64,000 bases of DNA from Thereva unica (GCA_949987705.1 OX465281.1:27760942-27824941), one strand, 5' to 3'. Positions 32,244 through 46,700 are shown, counted from the stretch's first letter. Made by a program: numbers and translations. The notes: generated from the sequence alone by a model not told the origin.

Positions 32244-35200
32244 TTACTTCTTCCCCTTTTTCTTTCCCTTCTTGCCCTTCTTCTTCTTAGCCTTATACCG
32301 CCTCCAAGTACCTTGAATAATTCTCGCCGCCCTGTTCATCATAAACAGCATCATTCTCTCCTCCTGCGCCAGCTTCTCCTCCGCTTCCTTCATCTTGTAC
32401 ACCTCAAAATACTCCTGTTCCAAACGATTGAACTCCACGAGAAAATCCTGGAAAATCTGCGTGTTCTCCTCAAGTTCCTCCTTCAGCTCCGACAATTTCC
32501 TCGTCCGTTCGCCCATGTCAACGTCGTACTTCTTAATCCAGCTGCAAAGTTGGCGCAAGGCGCGATCTCTAAAAGAATATTTTTAATTTTTTTTAGTTTA
32601 TATTTAAGAATAAATTTAGAACTAAACTTTTTCTCCTTTAACAATTTGTCCTTGGCGATGTTTTCGTTGAGGGTATTGGTGTAAGTTTCTTTCAGGTGTT
32701 CAACCTCCTCTTTCAAAGCAGCTTGGCGAGTCTCACTTTGTAGGACAATTTTGGACATGTTCTTGTTGGCGTTGTGGCTGAGTAGAAGTATAAGAAGTTT
32801 AGTTTATTCAATACATATACTTACAAAGAATATATCTTACACAGTGTGCTTGATCTCAATACTATTCTCCCATTTTCGATCTGCTAAATCCTTTTTATAC
32901 TTTTCCACCAAGGCCTGTTTTTTAGCTATTTTCCACGCGATATTGGCATCCTTTTCCTGTAATATCGCCTTCATGCCTAGATTTTTAACAAAATAAATAA
33001 AACCAAAATACTATCTTCAACTAAATTCCTTTTACCAAGTGAAGTCTCCTTCACTCTCTCATTATGATGAAAGGTTCGATGTAGGGATTTCTCCCGTTCC
33101 ACATCTTCGGCAACTGTTGCCCAAACTCGATCTTCAACGATCGCATTTATGTAGTCCATTGTTTTGGCCAGAGTCTGAGCTTGTGTCGAACTTTTGTCCA
33201 AATATGTCCAAACTTTGTCTTTTATTTTGGAGTTGTTGTAGACCATTTGAACTGCTTTTAGCAGATTGTAGTCGACCAATGGAAATTGTTGTTCCTTTTT
33301 GTCCTGGGAAAGAATAAATTGTAAGAAATTATTTTAAAATTAACTTTGATATAAGAAAGTTTTGTTAAAACACGAAATTGATTGCCGTAATCCAATCAAT
33401 CTACACAAATCCATCTAATAATTGCCAACAGGAAACAAAAAAGATGATGATATAAGAAAAAATCTAAAAAACATAGCTCCACCATCAAAGGTGCAGTATC
33501 TAGAGCAACACAACGCGCAAAGAATCCTCGCTCGATTCAAGGGAGCGGCGAAGAATATCACCGAGCAGCAACAAACTTCAATAAGGTAGGCGATGCAGGT
33601 CCGGACCACACCAATCGATCCGGACGACATCATTCTGCCTGATAAATGGAGTAAAAATTGAGGTCAGGCTCGCGACGTTGGAGGAAGCGTGCAGCATACC
33701 AAAGGCCGTGTTAAGCGTTTCGCATGTGCAAACAGAAATTTGTCGATCTCTATAAAATAGCCATATCCAAAATCGGGGTAGCATGGCCATGCGCTAAACT
33801 TAAGATCGTGATGAGGGAGGAGATTCCGAGGAACCAGCCGAGTCTCAGGCTATTCTGGATACTATTCTGTTGATCGAGAGCAAACGAGCCGGAAAGAACA
33901 AGCGGGATTTAGACCACATCGAGGATGCATTGATCAAATATTCGCACTCCGTCAGCTAATGGGAAAAAGAATTCGCTGCGGCAAACGAACTATCGTCGTT
34001 TTCATCGATTTCAAATCCGCTTTCGATTGCATCGATTGGAACAGCTTGTGGAGAGTTTTGGAAACCGAACACGTGTCATTGAGAAGCATCCAACTTCTCC
34101 AAGCGTCGTACGATGGCTCAACCAGCAGCGTTCGTATTCGAAGCGACTTATCGAGGAGTTCCCTATTCAAACGGGTGTCCACCAAACGTCGCTTCGCCAC
34201 TTCTCTTCAATGTTGTGATCGACGCGATTATGCTTGAAGCATTCGATGGACGACTCGGAGTTCGATACGACGACAGCACCTTCGTAACCGACTTAATGTT
34301 CGCCGACGATAGCGCCGTTTTCACCGACACGGATGACGAAGCAACGGACATCTTATACGACATTTCCCGCATCTCCCAGGGTTAAAAATCAATGCAGAAA
34401 AGACCAAAGTGCTCACAACGGACGGGTCGACAGCCTGGAGAATCCAGCGATCGGCACCGAAGAAAACCTGGCTAAAGAATATCGAAGGGGACCTAAAGAA
34501 TCAACGGATATCAGTTACCGAGGCTCGAGATGTCCTCAAAAACCGGCACGAATGGAAACGAATCGTGAATAGAGTTCGAGACCCAGCGGCACCGACAGCA
34601 GCGTATCCATTGCGGGGGACGTCCCATTCAGACCGCCAGCTAACGGATCAAAGAAGAGAAGAAGAAGAAAGAGTAACCCAAGGCTACAGGCATCTTCCTT
34701 AAAAATTACGAAACTGAAGTATCCAAAAGATGGCGGCCAAGCCGTTGCCCTCGTAATTAGCAAGGAGTCGCCAGGACCTTTGGCGAAATCTGGGGACATC
34801 ACAAGTTACGGTTTCTCCTCCTCCTAATTCTGAGGCATTTCAAGAAAGATATATTGCCCATCAAGAAGAGCGGAGTGGCTCAGGATGGTGAACCTTCGGG
34901 CACGAACGGAAGTATCTAATCCTCAGGTACCAGAGGACACTCACCTACTAACCCTGGGTCCAAAAGACCCTCTTCTTTTATTCGAAAAGGGTTTCAAAAT
35001 CTCAGGCGTTCCTTTAACAACTGTCCAACTTCTTTCGGTGGGAGATGATGATATTTCTCGATCCGATTGAACATTGATCACCGGCGGTGTTGTGTGAATG
35101 TCAGTGAAAATTTCATCACGGAAGTCACTGACACTAAAAGCATCGGCGCCGTGCCTTTACGAATATGTGTAGATTGACCTTTATCCGTGTTTGACACAAT

Positions 35201-37391
35201 TTCCTTGGCGATTTAACTGTCTTTTATTTTGGCCGCCGGGTGCTGAGCATGCAATGAACGCTGGCCAGACACGGTCCTGTGTGCCACATGGGCTTACTGC
35301 GACACACTGCAGCTGCAGGTCTTGTTTTTGCGTGTACTAATTCTTAAAACTGATGGGTGACATTAGATTCTAAACTTCACTGGTACCAGCACGGGTACAG
35401 TCTAACGAGCAAGAATCGCACACCCCTGTAGTCTTGCCGCAAAGCTCATGGACCAATATTACATATGGTGTGGTAGTATAGAACCAAGTTTAACAGCTTC
35501 GCTAGAAGGTTAAGCAATATTCAAAAAATGCCCAGCCCATCCATCACCGCGGCTCTTCGCACAACGCCTACGGTAGATCTGAAGATTCAGCTCGATTTCG
35601 TACCGCTGCACTTTAAAGTGGATAAGTTCGCTTTAATAAGGCTGAAATTGAATGGCCGCCTGTGCGATGGTCTTCAGCGTGAACACTCTACAATTGTTCG
35701 CGTTATCTAGAAGATCCCAGAAGGGGGAATGCTGTCGGATTGTATTCGATTTTCAAAATTTAAACCGACTTAACCTACGCGTACCTACATGACAGCCTAA
35801 CTAGGATTTTTTCTATGATACTACTAGCGTGCTCGCATGGTACACGGATGGCTCCAAGATAGAGGCAGGCGTTGGTGCCGCGATTTAAAAACCTCAGGTT
35901 AACTGGAGCGCTCATTTTAGGCATCCTACTGTCTTTAAAATGGAATTTAGAAAGGGCCTGTGGTAACTAACAGATCTTAGCTTTGTTCCAGTACTTTTCC
36001 TGCAAAAACTTGTTGGGAAAAAAGTTACTTCAATGGTGGGGATAATTTTGTCAAAAATTCAGAAAGTAAAGAAACACTTTTTGGGCAATTTCCTGCAAAT
36101 CAAGAAAAAGATAACATAAATGTCGATTGTCTATGTGTATGCCACTTGTTAAGATACCCACATACATACAAAAAATTGTCAGCTGATAACTTGCAAGAAA
36201 TCGCAGGACCGAAAACCTCCGGCTAATTCCTGCATGAGGGGAAGTGAAAATTTCCCCACTTTTTCTTGCATGAGAAAGTAAAGAAACACAAATTGGGAAA
36301 AATTTTGTCCCGCGGGATCCCACATTCGAGTTCTGGAACAAAGCTCTTTATTTCAATTGACTGCCAAGCGGTAACCAGAGCGAATAACTTCCGTAGGACC
36401 AAGTTTAAATTAGTTATCGTACCAATCGAGTAACATTTGTATGAGTCGCAAGCCATCAGCGCTTTAATAGAAATGAAATGACGCACCTCTTTATCCTGGC
36501 ACTATTTTTTGTTATCTGGAACCATCAGCTATTACGGCACCAACCAGTTCAGCGAAAAGGGCAGTAGATTATCCGACTTCGATGAAATCTACCAAACACT
36601 GAAGGTCCATACCTAGTCCGGTGAACTCTAAGCTCTTCATTCTTAATCGATTTGCAACGCTGCCAGAGGGGTACCAAGAACGATGTGAGGACTTTAGTTG
36701 ATCAACGAACACGGCGCGGCGCCTTAAATCACCACCTATGGAGGATTAGAAGACCAGAGGACCCCATTTGCAAGCTGTGGCTCGAGAAGAAACAGCTGTG
36801 GTATGTTCTCTATCATTATAACACTAGCGAGGGGCAGCGTCCCTTTGTCTAAGTGCCAAACCTTTAGGCACAATGCAGAATCTTTTCAACGACTTGGTCT
36901 ACAAATAGTAGAAGTCATGGTACTACTCCAAGTACAATAGGATATGTTTTCCGCACACATTTTGTTGCCTTATGTAATAAACATTTTTTCCCAATTTAAA
37001 AATATAAAACTCTTACAAATTTTATCCAATTTAAACTTACACTCTCCTCATCAGACTCATCCTCCTGTCCAACCGCTAAACCACTTGCTTTTCTTTGAAA
37101 ATATGGCTCACAATACTTGTCCAACTTCTTGCAGTACATCGGGCTCAGCTCCTTCTTAAGTTCGCTCTGGTGCTCCAGTAGATATGGAATTGCAAGAGCA
37201 ACTTTAAGTTTGCCAACAAAACCATTGAAAACGCGTAAAACACGCTCGATTTTTGCATTGCGATCAGTAAAATCGTTTTCTAAGTCCTCCTCTAGAAGCA
37301 CCAAGAAAAGAAATTTTGTATCAAATCACAAATCATATCTTTTATCTATTGATCTATACTAACCGTCGTCTTCTTGAATAACTGATGACAT
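32244..37391 (-). CDS. DRC9: dynein regulatory complex subunit 9 (IQ-motif protein, IQCG-type)
   Basis: Six exons join in frame: 37391-37364, 37291-37041, 33303-33036, 32976-32841, 32777-32628 and 32568-32244, about 385 aa (human IQCG is 443 aa). All junctions are GT-AG. The protein starts MSSVIQEDDEEDLE, is largely coiled coil, and carries the family pattern RALRQLCSWIKKYDVDMGER ahead of the C-terminus. It ends with an IQ motif (RAARIIQGTWRRYK, about residue 357 on) followed by a KKKKGKKGKKKGKK tail, as in IQCG. DRC9 is a subunit of the nexin-dynein regulatory complex that links outer doublets of motile axonemes, and IQ motifs bind calmodulin. In insects such genes usually act in sperm flagella and mechanosensory cilia. 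Intron 2 (3.7 kb) holds two LINE relics. DRC10 is a less likely alternative. Confidence 0.87.
33870..34690 (+). mobile_element. RTE-like LINE reverse transcriptase relic
   Basis: Same family as 10095-11945. Plus-strand text: VVFIDFKSAFDCIDWNSLWR, LLQASYDGSTSSVRIRSDLS, FPIQTGVHQ, SPLLFNVVIDAIMLEAFDG, FVTDLMFADDSAVFTDTDDE, then KKTWLKNIEGDLKNQRIS, VLKNRHEWKRIVNRVRDPAA and a gatcaaagaagagaagaaga tail. The FADD catalytic box is intact, but a large piece between ISQG and the 3' end is deleted and frameshifts occur. It lies in DRC9 intron 2, antisense to the gene. Confidence 0.82.
35820..36930 (+). mobile_element. R1-like LINE relic: RNase H and C-terminal Cys/His region
   Basis: The plus strand reads VLAWYTDGSKIEAGVGAAI at about 35830, the catalytic start of a LINE RNase H domain. 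After an inserted MITE (about 35976-36346) it continues, in broken frames, to HHLWRIRRPEDPICKLWLEK at about 36735, which resembles the C-terminal zinc-knuckle region of R1-type elements. It lies in DRC9 intron 2 close to exon 2. Confidence 0.6.
35976..36346. mobile_element. MITE inserted in the LINE relic
   Basis: The left end agctttgttccagtac and the right end gttctggaacaaagct are reverse complements apart from one position. The interior is AT-rich and repeats a gaaagtaaagaaaca motif. A target duplication is not clear (tctta versus tcttt at best). Confidence 0.6.
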
Positions 37392-37705
37392 TATCCCCTA
37401 AAGTATAAGTTTAAATTGTTTTTCACTTCAACTAAAATTATGCACTTTTAAAAACAATTGGAGGAAATTAGTTTTTCTTTTAAGAAAAAAAAAATCGTTA
37501 ACAAATAAACAAAGTTTTAGTTTCCACGGATTTTGTGCTCCATTTTCCCCAACAAAGTTTAATCGATAAAACAATCTCGGAGGATGTTCATTCGACTTTA
37601 CTCACCATAAGAACTGCTTCAGTTTGCACTAAGTTTTCACTGAGTTCGTCTGTATATCCTTTAAAGTTCATTAGTGGTCTTTTAATTCTCTTATAGTCCA
37701 TCAAA
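37392..37705. promoter_or_regulatory. shared divergent promoter region between DRC9 and DRC2
   Basis: The start codons of DRC9 (37391, -) and DRC2 (37706, +) point away from each other with 314 bp between them. This stretch must contain both 5' UTRs and promoters unless there are distant non-coding exons. It is AT-rich, with an A-run near 37485 and no obvious TATA box. An RFX-type or testis-type element was not identified by eye. Confidence 0.6.
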
Positions 37706-40700
37706 ATGGGGAAAAAAGGTGGAGCAAAAAATAAACTAGCGAAGATGTCTGATGAGGAGCGGGCCCGCTACCTCCAGCATCGAGCTGATATGGAAGAGGA
37801 GGCCCGAAGGAGGAAGCAGCAGCTCATATGCCTCTACATGAAAGTAAATCCGTTTCTAGCATTTCACTTAACAAAATCGTTACCGTTGTAGCCATCCCTT
37901 TTTGTTAATAGAACAAGCTGAAGAGGGAGGAAGCTTTCTGCAGACTGAACTTGGCCAAGATCAATCAGGAGTGGAGATCCATACTTCGGCAGATAAAATG
38001 TCAGGAGCTGAAGAACGAAATCGGCGAAGTGGAGAGGCTCTTCGAAGAATCTTTCGAACAGAAGAACAGAATTATTCGGAGGCTGCTGGCTGATTTGGAT
38101 GAGGCTGAAGACTTGTACGCGACTCTGCAGCAGTCTCACATGGAAGATGTTGAGCGGTTAATAAGTATGTCTTTGTTCCATAATTTTTTTTTTCATTATT
38201 AATAAATTTTACCCATAGTTTTGTTTTAAAAGTAATACTCCCTCTATTAGCTTGCACAGCTTGGCCGATTGGTTAATGTTTTGTCATTGAACGAACCCTC
38301 TCGATTTGGACCTTTCATAGTGTAGATTTAAGCAAAGGTTTAGACCAGGAGAATTTCTAGGCCAAGGAAAGACATTTGATTCTTCAATACGTTGCAAAGA
38401 GATTCTTGCTTGTAGATTTTAAAGTATAAAATTCAGTTATTTTTGAGGAAAGCGATGACAACAGATTTGTACAATAAGTAAGGCTGTTTATTGCATTTTG
38501 GTAGTCCCAATTTTACCATTACTGCTATGAATATATGTCTTGTTGTCCAACACGAAATTCGGATTGTGACACTCAGTTGTACTGATGATCATCACCCTTT
38601 CTCAGATGATCGGCAACAAATCTATTGAAAAACTCTAAGATTCCATCCGATTTCTAGATAAACAGCCATGTCCTGCCTTTTATATCCAAATTTCTAGCAA
38701 TACTTGTGATTTGAAGTTCCTCTACTATTCAGCAGTTCTTTTAGAACAACAAATCTACTAGTTCGATTGCTCATTATTTCATCCGTAACAGCTATTTGCT
38801 GAAGAAGTTCATGATGCTAAAATATAACGGTTACAACAACCAATCTAATACCGGTTCTGCAACATCAATGAAAGCTCCATGGGGCACAATGAATTGTTAC
38901 ACTGCTTCTTTTTGATTTTCTCGTTGGTTCTGATTGCTTGAACTGTTCATCTGCTACATTCTTTAACGTTGTGGCTGATATAGAGCTTGATATAGCTTCT
39001 TGATTCTCATAGCTACAAATCCATCCACTAGTTTCCGCCTCTTTTCCACTGCCCTGTCTCATGTAAGGCCAATGTGGATTGTCCTATAGGGACCAACCAC
39101 AAGGGGCATCTAACGCCTTGACCCTGTGAGAATAAATTATTGCTAAACGATCCCGTGTGAAAAAACTGGCTGAAAAATTTGAGTTTTTGGCATGGATATC
39201 CGAGTAATAAATGCGGCGGTGTCGGAAGCTTTATATTTTTAACCGCGAGTGCCTTTTTACCAAGCGGTCCCCAACTAAGTACTAATCATATCCAATGCTG
39301 CTTAACCTCCGAAATCGAACGAGAACTGGTCTACTGAGTATGCTAAATGACAACTTTCACGGTCACACCAACATAATTGTTTAGTAAATTTATGCATTAA
39401 ATCAAGTTTGGGAAATTATACCTAAAGCAAAATAACAACAGAACACAAATTTTTGGAATTATATTTATTTAACCAGAAAATAAAAATGCACTTTATTTAA
39501 ATGATACTCCAATGTTTTATTTAAACGATACTCCAATGTATTTCAATTAAACGAAAAACAAACGACTGAACTGGGAAAAACAAAAACGTTGTGTGAGAAC
39601 TCAAGAATTCAAAAACCAGACTGCTGGGATAGTTGTTTTTCTCCAGTTAACGTACAGTAAAAAAACTCATGACAGTGTTGCCAAGACCCGGCAAAGTTCA
39701 ACTTCTGACACAAATAGAACGGAATTGTCAAAGACAAGCGTTGCTTGACACCTATACTCCTCTTTCCCCTATGTGGATCATTTGCTTGGGCGACTTCTAT
39801 ACCTTTTTAGATTTCAACGCATGCCAAGAAACCCATTACTGATCTCCTTTGCAGCGACAATATACAGAGCTTCAAATCGTTTTCCTATGAATGCATCAAC
39901 CCTTTGCTTATGAATTCTTTGATGAACCTTATCGGCGTCGACACTCTTTGCTACTCGATCGACCATTTGAGCCACCGTAGGAATGTAGCAGCTCTTACAA
40001 AATTCTGTCGATACTATCATTACGATTAGGTTACTTTCGATGTTGGACTGCCCCAGTGCGATCGGAAGCCAAGTTAGAGCTTTGGGACTCCCTTTTGCTA
40101 CCACAGTCTCGTACACCTCATTCGTCTCCCCGCAGCTACGGCAACGGACGTATTCTATGGGCCAATGTACAATGAGCTGCTGATGGGTTGCGATTCTTGC
40201 GGTATCGCGCGGGGGCCCATTGTTCTTTCTTTGAAAGTAAACAGTAAACTGTTAGTGGTCTCTAGATAAACTCCTGCACCGACGCACTCTGACGTCTTAG
40301 AGCCACCGATGAATATTCGTATTCAATCACTCCACTCTCTTCTGGAGGGTATTTCGACGGAGAAGTCCTTCCTTAAGGTCAATCTAGGGAGAAAGTTGGC
40401 CGTCGTTGTATTGACCCTACCTTCGGGTTGCAAGTTTAAGATGTTCCTATGACGGTGCGGTTTTGAGATCCAGGCACCAGATTTCCTCAGTCTGTCTATA
40501 CGACCCAAGATGTTCCATGTGAAAGCCGGGAGGGAGCAGGTAGAAAAGAACATGTTCTAAGCCTGCTTCCCATTACATCATAACTTAGCCTCGTTGCAGT
40601 CTGGTGATCCCTTCCCACCCCTATGACATTATAGGTCCTGCTCAACACTTGCCCCATACTAGCGAAACGTAAGTGAGAATTGGGTGTCCCACAGCTGTGT

Positions 40701-43700
40701 AAATGCACAGGACCATTTTTGCCTGAAGAATCCCTTTCCTCGATGTTCAACTTACAGTTGAGTTTAGGATCCAGTATTAGGCCCAGAATGTTCACTCTGA
40801 AGGATAAAGTAAGTGTGTACACATCCAACCTGGGGAATTTAAAGTGAATAAGCATAGCTTAGTTTTGCACGAGTATACTGCCAGATCAAAACCCATCTGC
40901 CAGCTTTATTCAGACATCCTATCGTAATTCACTAACCACATTAATTTCACTAATTCTACTGCCTTAGATTTACTTTTGCCCAGCTTTTGTAGTATGTATC
41001 GTTACTAACCACAGTAAAGAGTAGATCACGCCTCCTTGTGGTATACCTCTGTTGGCGTATTTGCGTACCATCTTGGTTCCAGTTCCAATTCTGCTTGGAT
41101 TATTCCGGAGCTCAACGGAGCCACCAGCCATTTCCTAAGGCTTGGTTCTAGGTTTAGGAATGTGAAAGTTGCTTCTTTAAACGATTCAGTACAAAAGTTG
41201 TTAAAAAGCGCCTTCTTTGCCTAGGAAAGCTACCAGGCTATATTGCTGGTAAGTTAGGGTACTTTTGATAGTACCCATCAACTCGTGCAAAGCTGTCTCA
41301 GTGGATCAGTAAAGTCACGTCTATCGCTGAACCTCTCTAGTGCCATCATAGCGATCACTCCGTGAGAAAAACGATCTCCAATCTCCGCAACAATCTTATT
41401 CCATTTGTATTCCCGAATATCCAAGAGTTCAAACCTAACGTACCTAGCGATCTCCTTCAACGCCCTTCTGTCTCCTTGTAACCTGAAACCCATTCTAAAA
41501 TCATCCACCTTATGGTTCAAACAAAACTTCCTTCCCAGGCATTCAACAACAACGAATGAAATTCTGGCGAAAAGCTTACATATCCGAAAAAGAAGCTATA
41601 CTACGAGAAGGCCGAGAGGATTTTGCTAAATACAAAGTGGGCCGAGATGGATCACAATTGGAGCTTGAATGTGTCTTCTATGGCCTGGAGGCAGCAGCTT
41701 TAAAACGATCGACAGCACACGATGAAGATCATGTCAGGAAATCGGACGATTTAAGGAGTTCTGTGAGTAAAACACAAATCATTACTATAATAGTGTGTAC
41801 TTGCTTGTAGTTATTTATATGCTTATGAAATTTTTATAATATAATGTAATTATAATTGACTTGATCACTTTACTCGATCGTTATATTTAATAAAATTGAT
41901 CCCACCACCGAAACCCCCACTTTTAAAATCTTAATAAAAGTTATATGTGTCAAGTAAAGTGTTTTGTTAGTTGAAGATCATAGTATGATCGTGCCAATCT
42001 TCGCAATTAGACTTGGCATACTCCGCCATGCAGGTGATCAGCGCTTTAGCGAATTGGCACTTATCCTTCCGCTGATCCAGCTCCGTGAAATGGAAGCACT
42101 CTTGAATGGAATCGATGTAGAATTCCTTTAGCTCAAGATCGCGTATGTCCTTGGTTATGACATGTAAGACTTTGTGCTTATCTGGCAGATCGTCGTTGTT
42201 TAGCTGCAACAAAAGAGTTCTGTTAGTTTTAAAATTGAGTCTTATGTGCAAGATTACCCACCATACTCAACTCCTCAAAGAAGCAATGAACCATGCAGGC
42301 GCGATCGTTTGTAATGTATCGATGCTCTCGTTTAGTACTCTCTGTATTATTCTGATAGCTTCTCTGATTATTATTGTTATTATTAAACGTGTTATAACGT
42401 TTCTCGTTCTGCTGTTGACGATTGCGATCATATGAAGATCGCCTGTTGCGTCCCGTTCTCATTTGCAGCTTATCACGATTCCTTACACGAAACGGCTCAT
42501 TGTCTTCGCTGTTATTATCGTCATAGTCCTCGGTATTGTTATTCTCGTTATTTCCACCGCCGCCATTATTATTACTATCACCACTTTCATAGCGCTTCAT
42601 GCACGTGCGCACAACTTTCTTCATTTCGTCATTGTTAACATCATTTTGAACACACTTTAGCGCGTGTATTTTAAGCGATATTGTCACAAAAATCAACAAG
42701 AACACGACTAGCTTGAACTTAACACCCATTTTTCTGCTGCGACTGATCTTGCACCTAGCGCTAGTCCATCTATATATACAGTCAGAAATGATCAATTATA
42801 ACAGGATATATCAATCACAATTACAACGACATTTTGGACATTTCAATATCAATTTTATGCGATTTATATAAAAACAACAGTTGCACATGCATGCTGCACT
42901 TTCAGATGGCGATCAAACTGGAGGAGATCACCAAAACACGCGAAGATCAGCTGGAGAAACTTTGGCGCGACTATCAGCAAGTGCTCGATGACTATGTCAA
43001 ATACACTGACAACTTCTATGCAGAATACTCGGAGCTGCGCGAACGGGACGAGGAGAACACAAAATTGATCCGTGCGCATTGTTACGAGGTGGCTAGATCA
43101 ACCGATCATATAGCCGAGCTGAAGCTGGAGGCGGAAACGGCGGCAGAAGAGCATGACTTTCAGGTGAATTACTTGCAGCGGTACAGGACTGATCTGAACA
43201 AGCGTTTTCTGGATTTGAAAAGAAATTTGGAAGAGACGCTGAAGAATGATCGCGATCAGTTCAAGTACATGGTGGTTAATAGTCATTCCGCTATAAAGGT
43301 AACATTTTGGTGCAGGTAATGTCTGATACAGAGAAGTAGTAAAATTTTTGCAGTTTCTTGAAAAGCACGCGAAGAAAGGCGAATCACTGATGCAGATTGT
43401 AGCAGCTTGCAGAAAGTTGGAGACTGAGAGGGAGAAGATTCTGCCTTTTGGTTTAGCTAAAGCGAAATTGTTTGAGAGATCAGTTGCTGAACTCAAGGAG
43501 CCCCCAGATCAGTTTAAGGAGGTATAATTATATTGACAGAAACTTCGATGCACATTTTAAGATTTTAATTTACAATATTCTACATATTTTCTATTTTTGT
43601 TTAGGTGCGCCTTGGTGGGCACTGTGACCTATTTTATCCGGCCTATTGTGTCAAGCCCGTCGTTAAAAACGTTCCAGGTTTAGGCCTAAAATTGACTTAG

Positions 43701-46700
43701 GATTCATATCCCAAATCTCCCTGGGAGCAGGGAAATCACGATGCAGGAGACTCAATCTCTTCGTCGTTGTAGCCTCACAGTCGCACAGTAAGTGCTCCGC
43801 AGTTTCGGAAGCTGCCCTACAGAACCGACAGCTACAATCAACTACCAGCCCTTATTCTGTTTAGATGATATTTGAGGGAACAGTGGCCCGTCAGGAGCTC
43901 TGTTATTGTTTTTAGCTCCCACCTCTTAAAATTTGAAAGTTTGTCCGCCTTAGCTTTATCGATTTGACTGGATGTATTAGCTTGACGAACACCCTGAATG
44001 CTTGTGCAGCTATGAAGAAACAGCTGGTCGACCCAATTCTTGCTGACCGTTCCTAAGTTGCAGAAAGGTTCCGGACCGACAAGTGATGCGAGGCCGATCA
44101 TTACCAATGTGATCTTCGTGGCTCGGAATCCACATCATAGTAACAGGCAGAACAGTGTTTGATGACACCCTGTGAGAGTTCATGGCCAACAGGGCAGCTT
44201 GACTGCCTTAGAAAATGGCGACACTAGAGCTATTTGGAGCTCTATTTCAAGCCTGCGCAAACATCTGGATAGCAAGTACCTCAGCGGGAAGGGGGAGGGG
44301 GGGTTAGTGCTTTGAGCCATTTTTTGCTTGGGCCATGTACTCCTAGTCCTACCCCATTATCGATTTTAGAACTCTCCGTATACCAAATAGCCGTGCTTCC
44401 TTCAAAAAGGGGGCTGCCATGTTGCCATTCTAACCTACTTCGAACAATCGTCGGTTTGTCGACAGGAATGGTATCGGGCAATATCATTGGCTCCAGGTTT
44501 GGCTCCTTGAGGATCGATAAATGATCCAGGTTTTCTGGCTTGAAGGAGAAGAGCTCCAGTAGACGCAGTGCCCCGCCAGAGGCTTCCTCTAGTTGGAGTG
44601 GAAAAAGATTCAGTAGGGCCTTCCTAGCCGAAGTCCAACAGGTGCCCACCATGCAATGGATGTATCTATAAGTGACCATGGGCCTTATACCGTCGTATAT
44701 AGCTAAAACATTAACCTCGCTTTGAGACCCCAGGTTTAACCTACAAATTGACGACAGATATGGAGAAATGTAATGGTATTAGGCCTTGGCAGTTACTTTC
44801 TCTCTCTATGGTTTCCAAGAGAGCTGTTGATCCAGGATTATGCCTAGATATTTAGCATCTTTTGAGAAAACCATTTCTTTACCACATCCAAAGAGGGTGC
44901 TTTTAGATTTAGCTTCCTTTTATTCGTAAATGGTACACTGTCAGTTTTTTGTGGGTTAATACCCAAGTTCTTGCTCCAGCTGTACACATATGACAGAGCG
45001 ATTTGCGTGAGGTCTGAAATGGTGCCATCATGAACGCCGCTAATCGTTATGACGATAACGCCTGCATAGGCTTATGCTTTGCAGCCCCCTGCTTTCAGGT
45101 CGGCAAGAAGTTCGTCAGTCACTATTGACCATAGGAAAGGTGATAGGACAGAACAACCTTTACCAGCCATAACTGTAATCGATTCGCCATTTATCTCAGC
45201 AGTTATCAAGCTGCTGTTAAGAAGCGAAGTGATCCTTCTCACCGTGGGGGTTGAATGATTTTTTTTACTGCGGCTGTATTGATCGCGTCAAAGATACCGT
45301 TGTCAAACGCACTCTCAATGTCTGAAAAGACGCAGAGAGAGATTTCTTTGGTCCGAAGGGAAAACGCTCACTAGCACATGAATGGCAGTTCTACACATCT
45401 GCCTGGTCGATAAGCAAATTGCAGGCAGTGAAGTGGGTTCGCTGTAAGACCCTCTCTAATATGCTTGCCTAAAACCAGGAGAAAGGAGAAGCTGATAGGT
45501 CGATAGGATTTTGCTTCCCTATACGATCTTCTCCCCGATTTGGGGATAAAGACTACTCTAGCTTCTCTCCAGCGCCTCGAAATACGGGCCAGCGCAAAGC
45601 TACCTCGAAATAATGGCAATAGGATTGGTGAGATCTCTTCCAAGCCTTTCTGAAGGTGATTCGGGAAGATGTGGTCTTTTCCAGCAACTTTGAAAGGCTG
45701 GAAGATGCCAATGGCCCATTCAATCTTACCCGCAGAGAAAATTTTGTTTGCCAGGCTTTTGTTCCTGTTGTGAGACCGGTGGGCAAACTATCTCCGTTCG
45801 GTTGATACTTCGTGATTCCGCAGGACAGCTAATTTCAAAGGCTGTGATGATCGTTTCTTGCAGATTCGCAGAGACAAAGCCGAGATTGGCCTCAGTGATG
45901 GGCTTATTACCAGTGATGGGCTTATTATCCTAATCCAAAGGCCATGCGATATACGTATAATTTTATCGTCATCTATGAAGGGTGTGAGAGAGCGTAATCT
46001 GTTTGAAGTGGCAACTAGTTGTTGTTTCAAAAATTAAAGTTCACCATGAAAGGAGTTCGCTTAAGTCCACCGGATGCAGAGATTGGTTCAATTTGTCTGC
46101 AGCAACAGATCATAGATGAACCTCCGCTCCAGTTTCGATAAAATCGCATGCATCTTGTAAGAATACGAATTATCATTCGTGAAGATGACTTTCTTTCGAA
46201 CAGGAGAATGGCCGTGCGTAATAATCCGCAAAATAGCACTCCGTGGGAAGCCAGCCTACCAACCAGAATACTTGAATATGTACTTTCTGAATTACAACAG
46301 TTAATAGCATCTTGTACACTAATTTAAGACCCATCGTATTATAATCATAACATTTCTCTACTCATTTCAGAGCGCAATTGGAATGTGGTTCAATCTTGAA
46401 AATTTCTGGCTACGAGTAAATAACGTTCGCCTAGACAACGCCTGTCTTATGGAAGAGAAAACATCATTGGAGCGAGAGAATGCAGCATTAAAGTCTCAAC
46501 TGAAGAGCTACTTGACTCAAATCACACTTGATTCTGGCAATACGGAATTGGCACAGAAGCATCTACTCTACAGACCGAGCAGTATGAAGGTGGAAAAGGT
46601 AATCCATATCGATCTCAATGGAGACGACCAATATCCACCAGCAAGAAGGAAGCCCAAGAGAAGACCGGTTACCTGTATCGAAGCTAACTTAAGCAATGCT

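Noticed and set aside
42730..42795. Upstream ATG extending the OBP by 22 residues
   Set aside because: The extension is charged and would place the signal peptide internally. The ATG at 42729 gives a standard N-terminal signal peptide.
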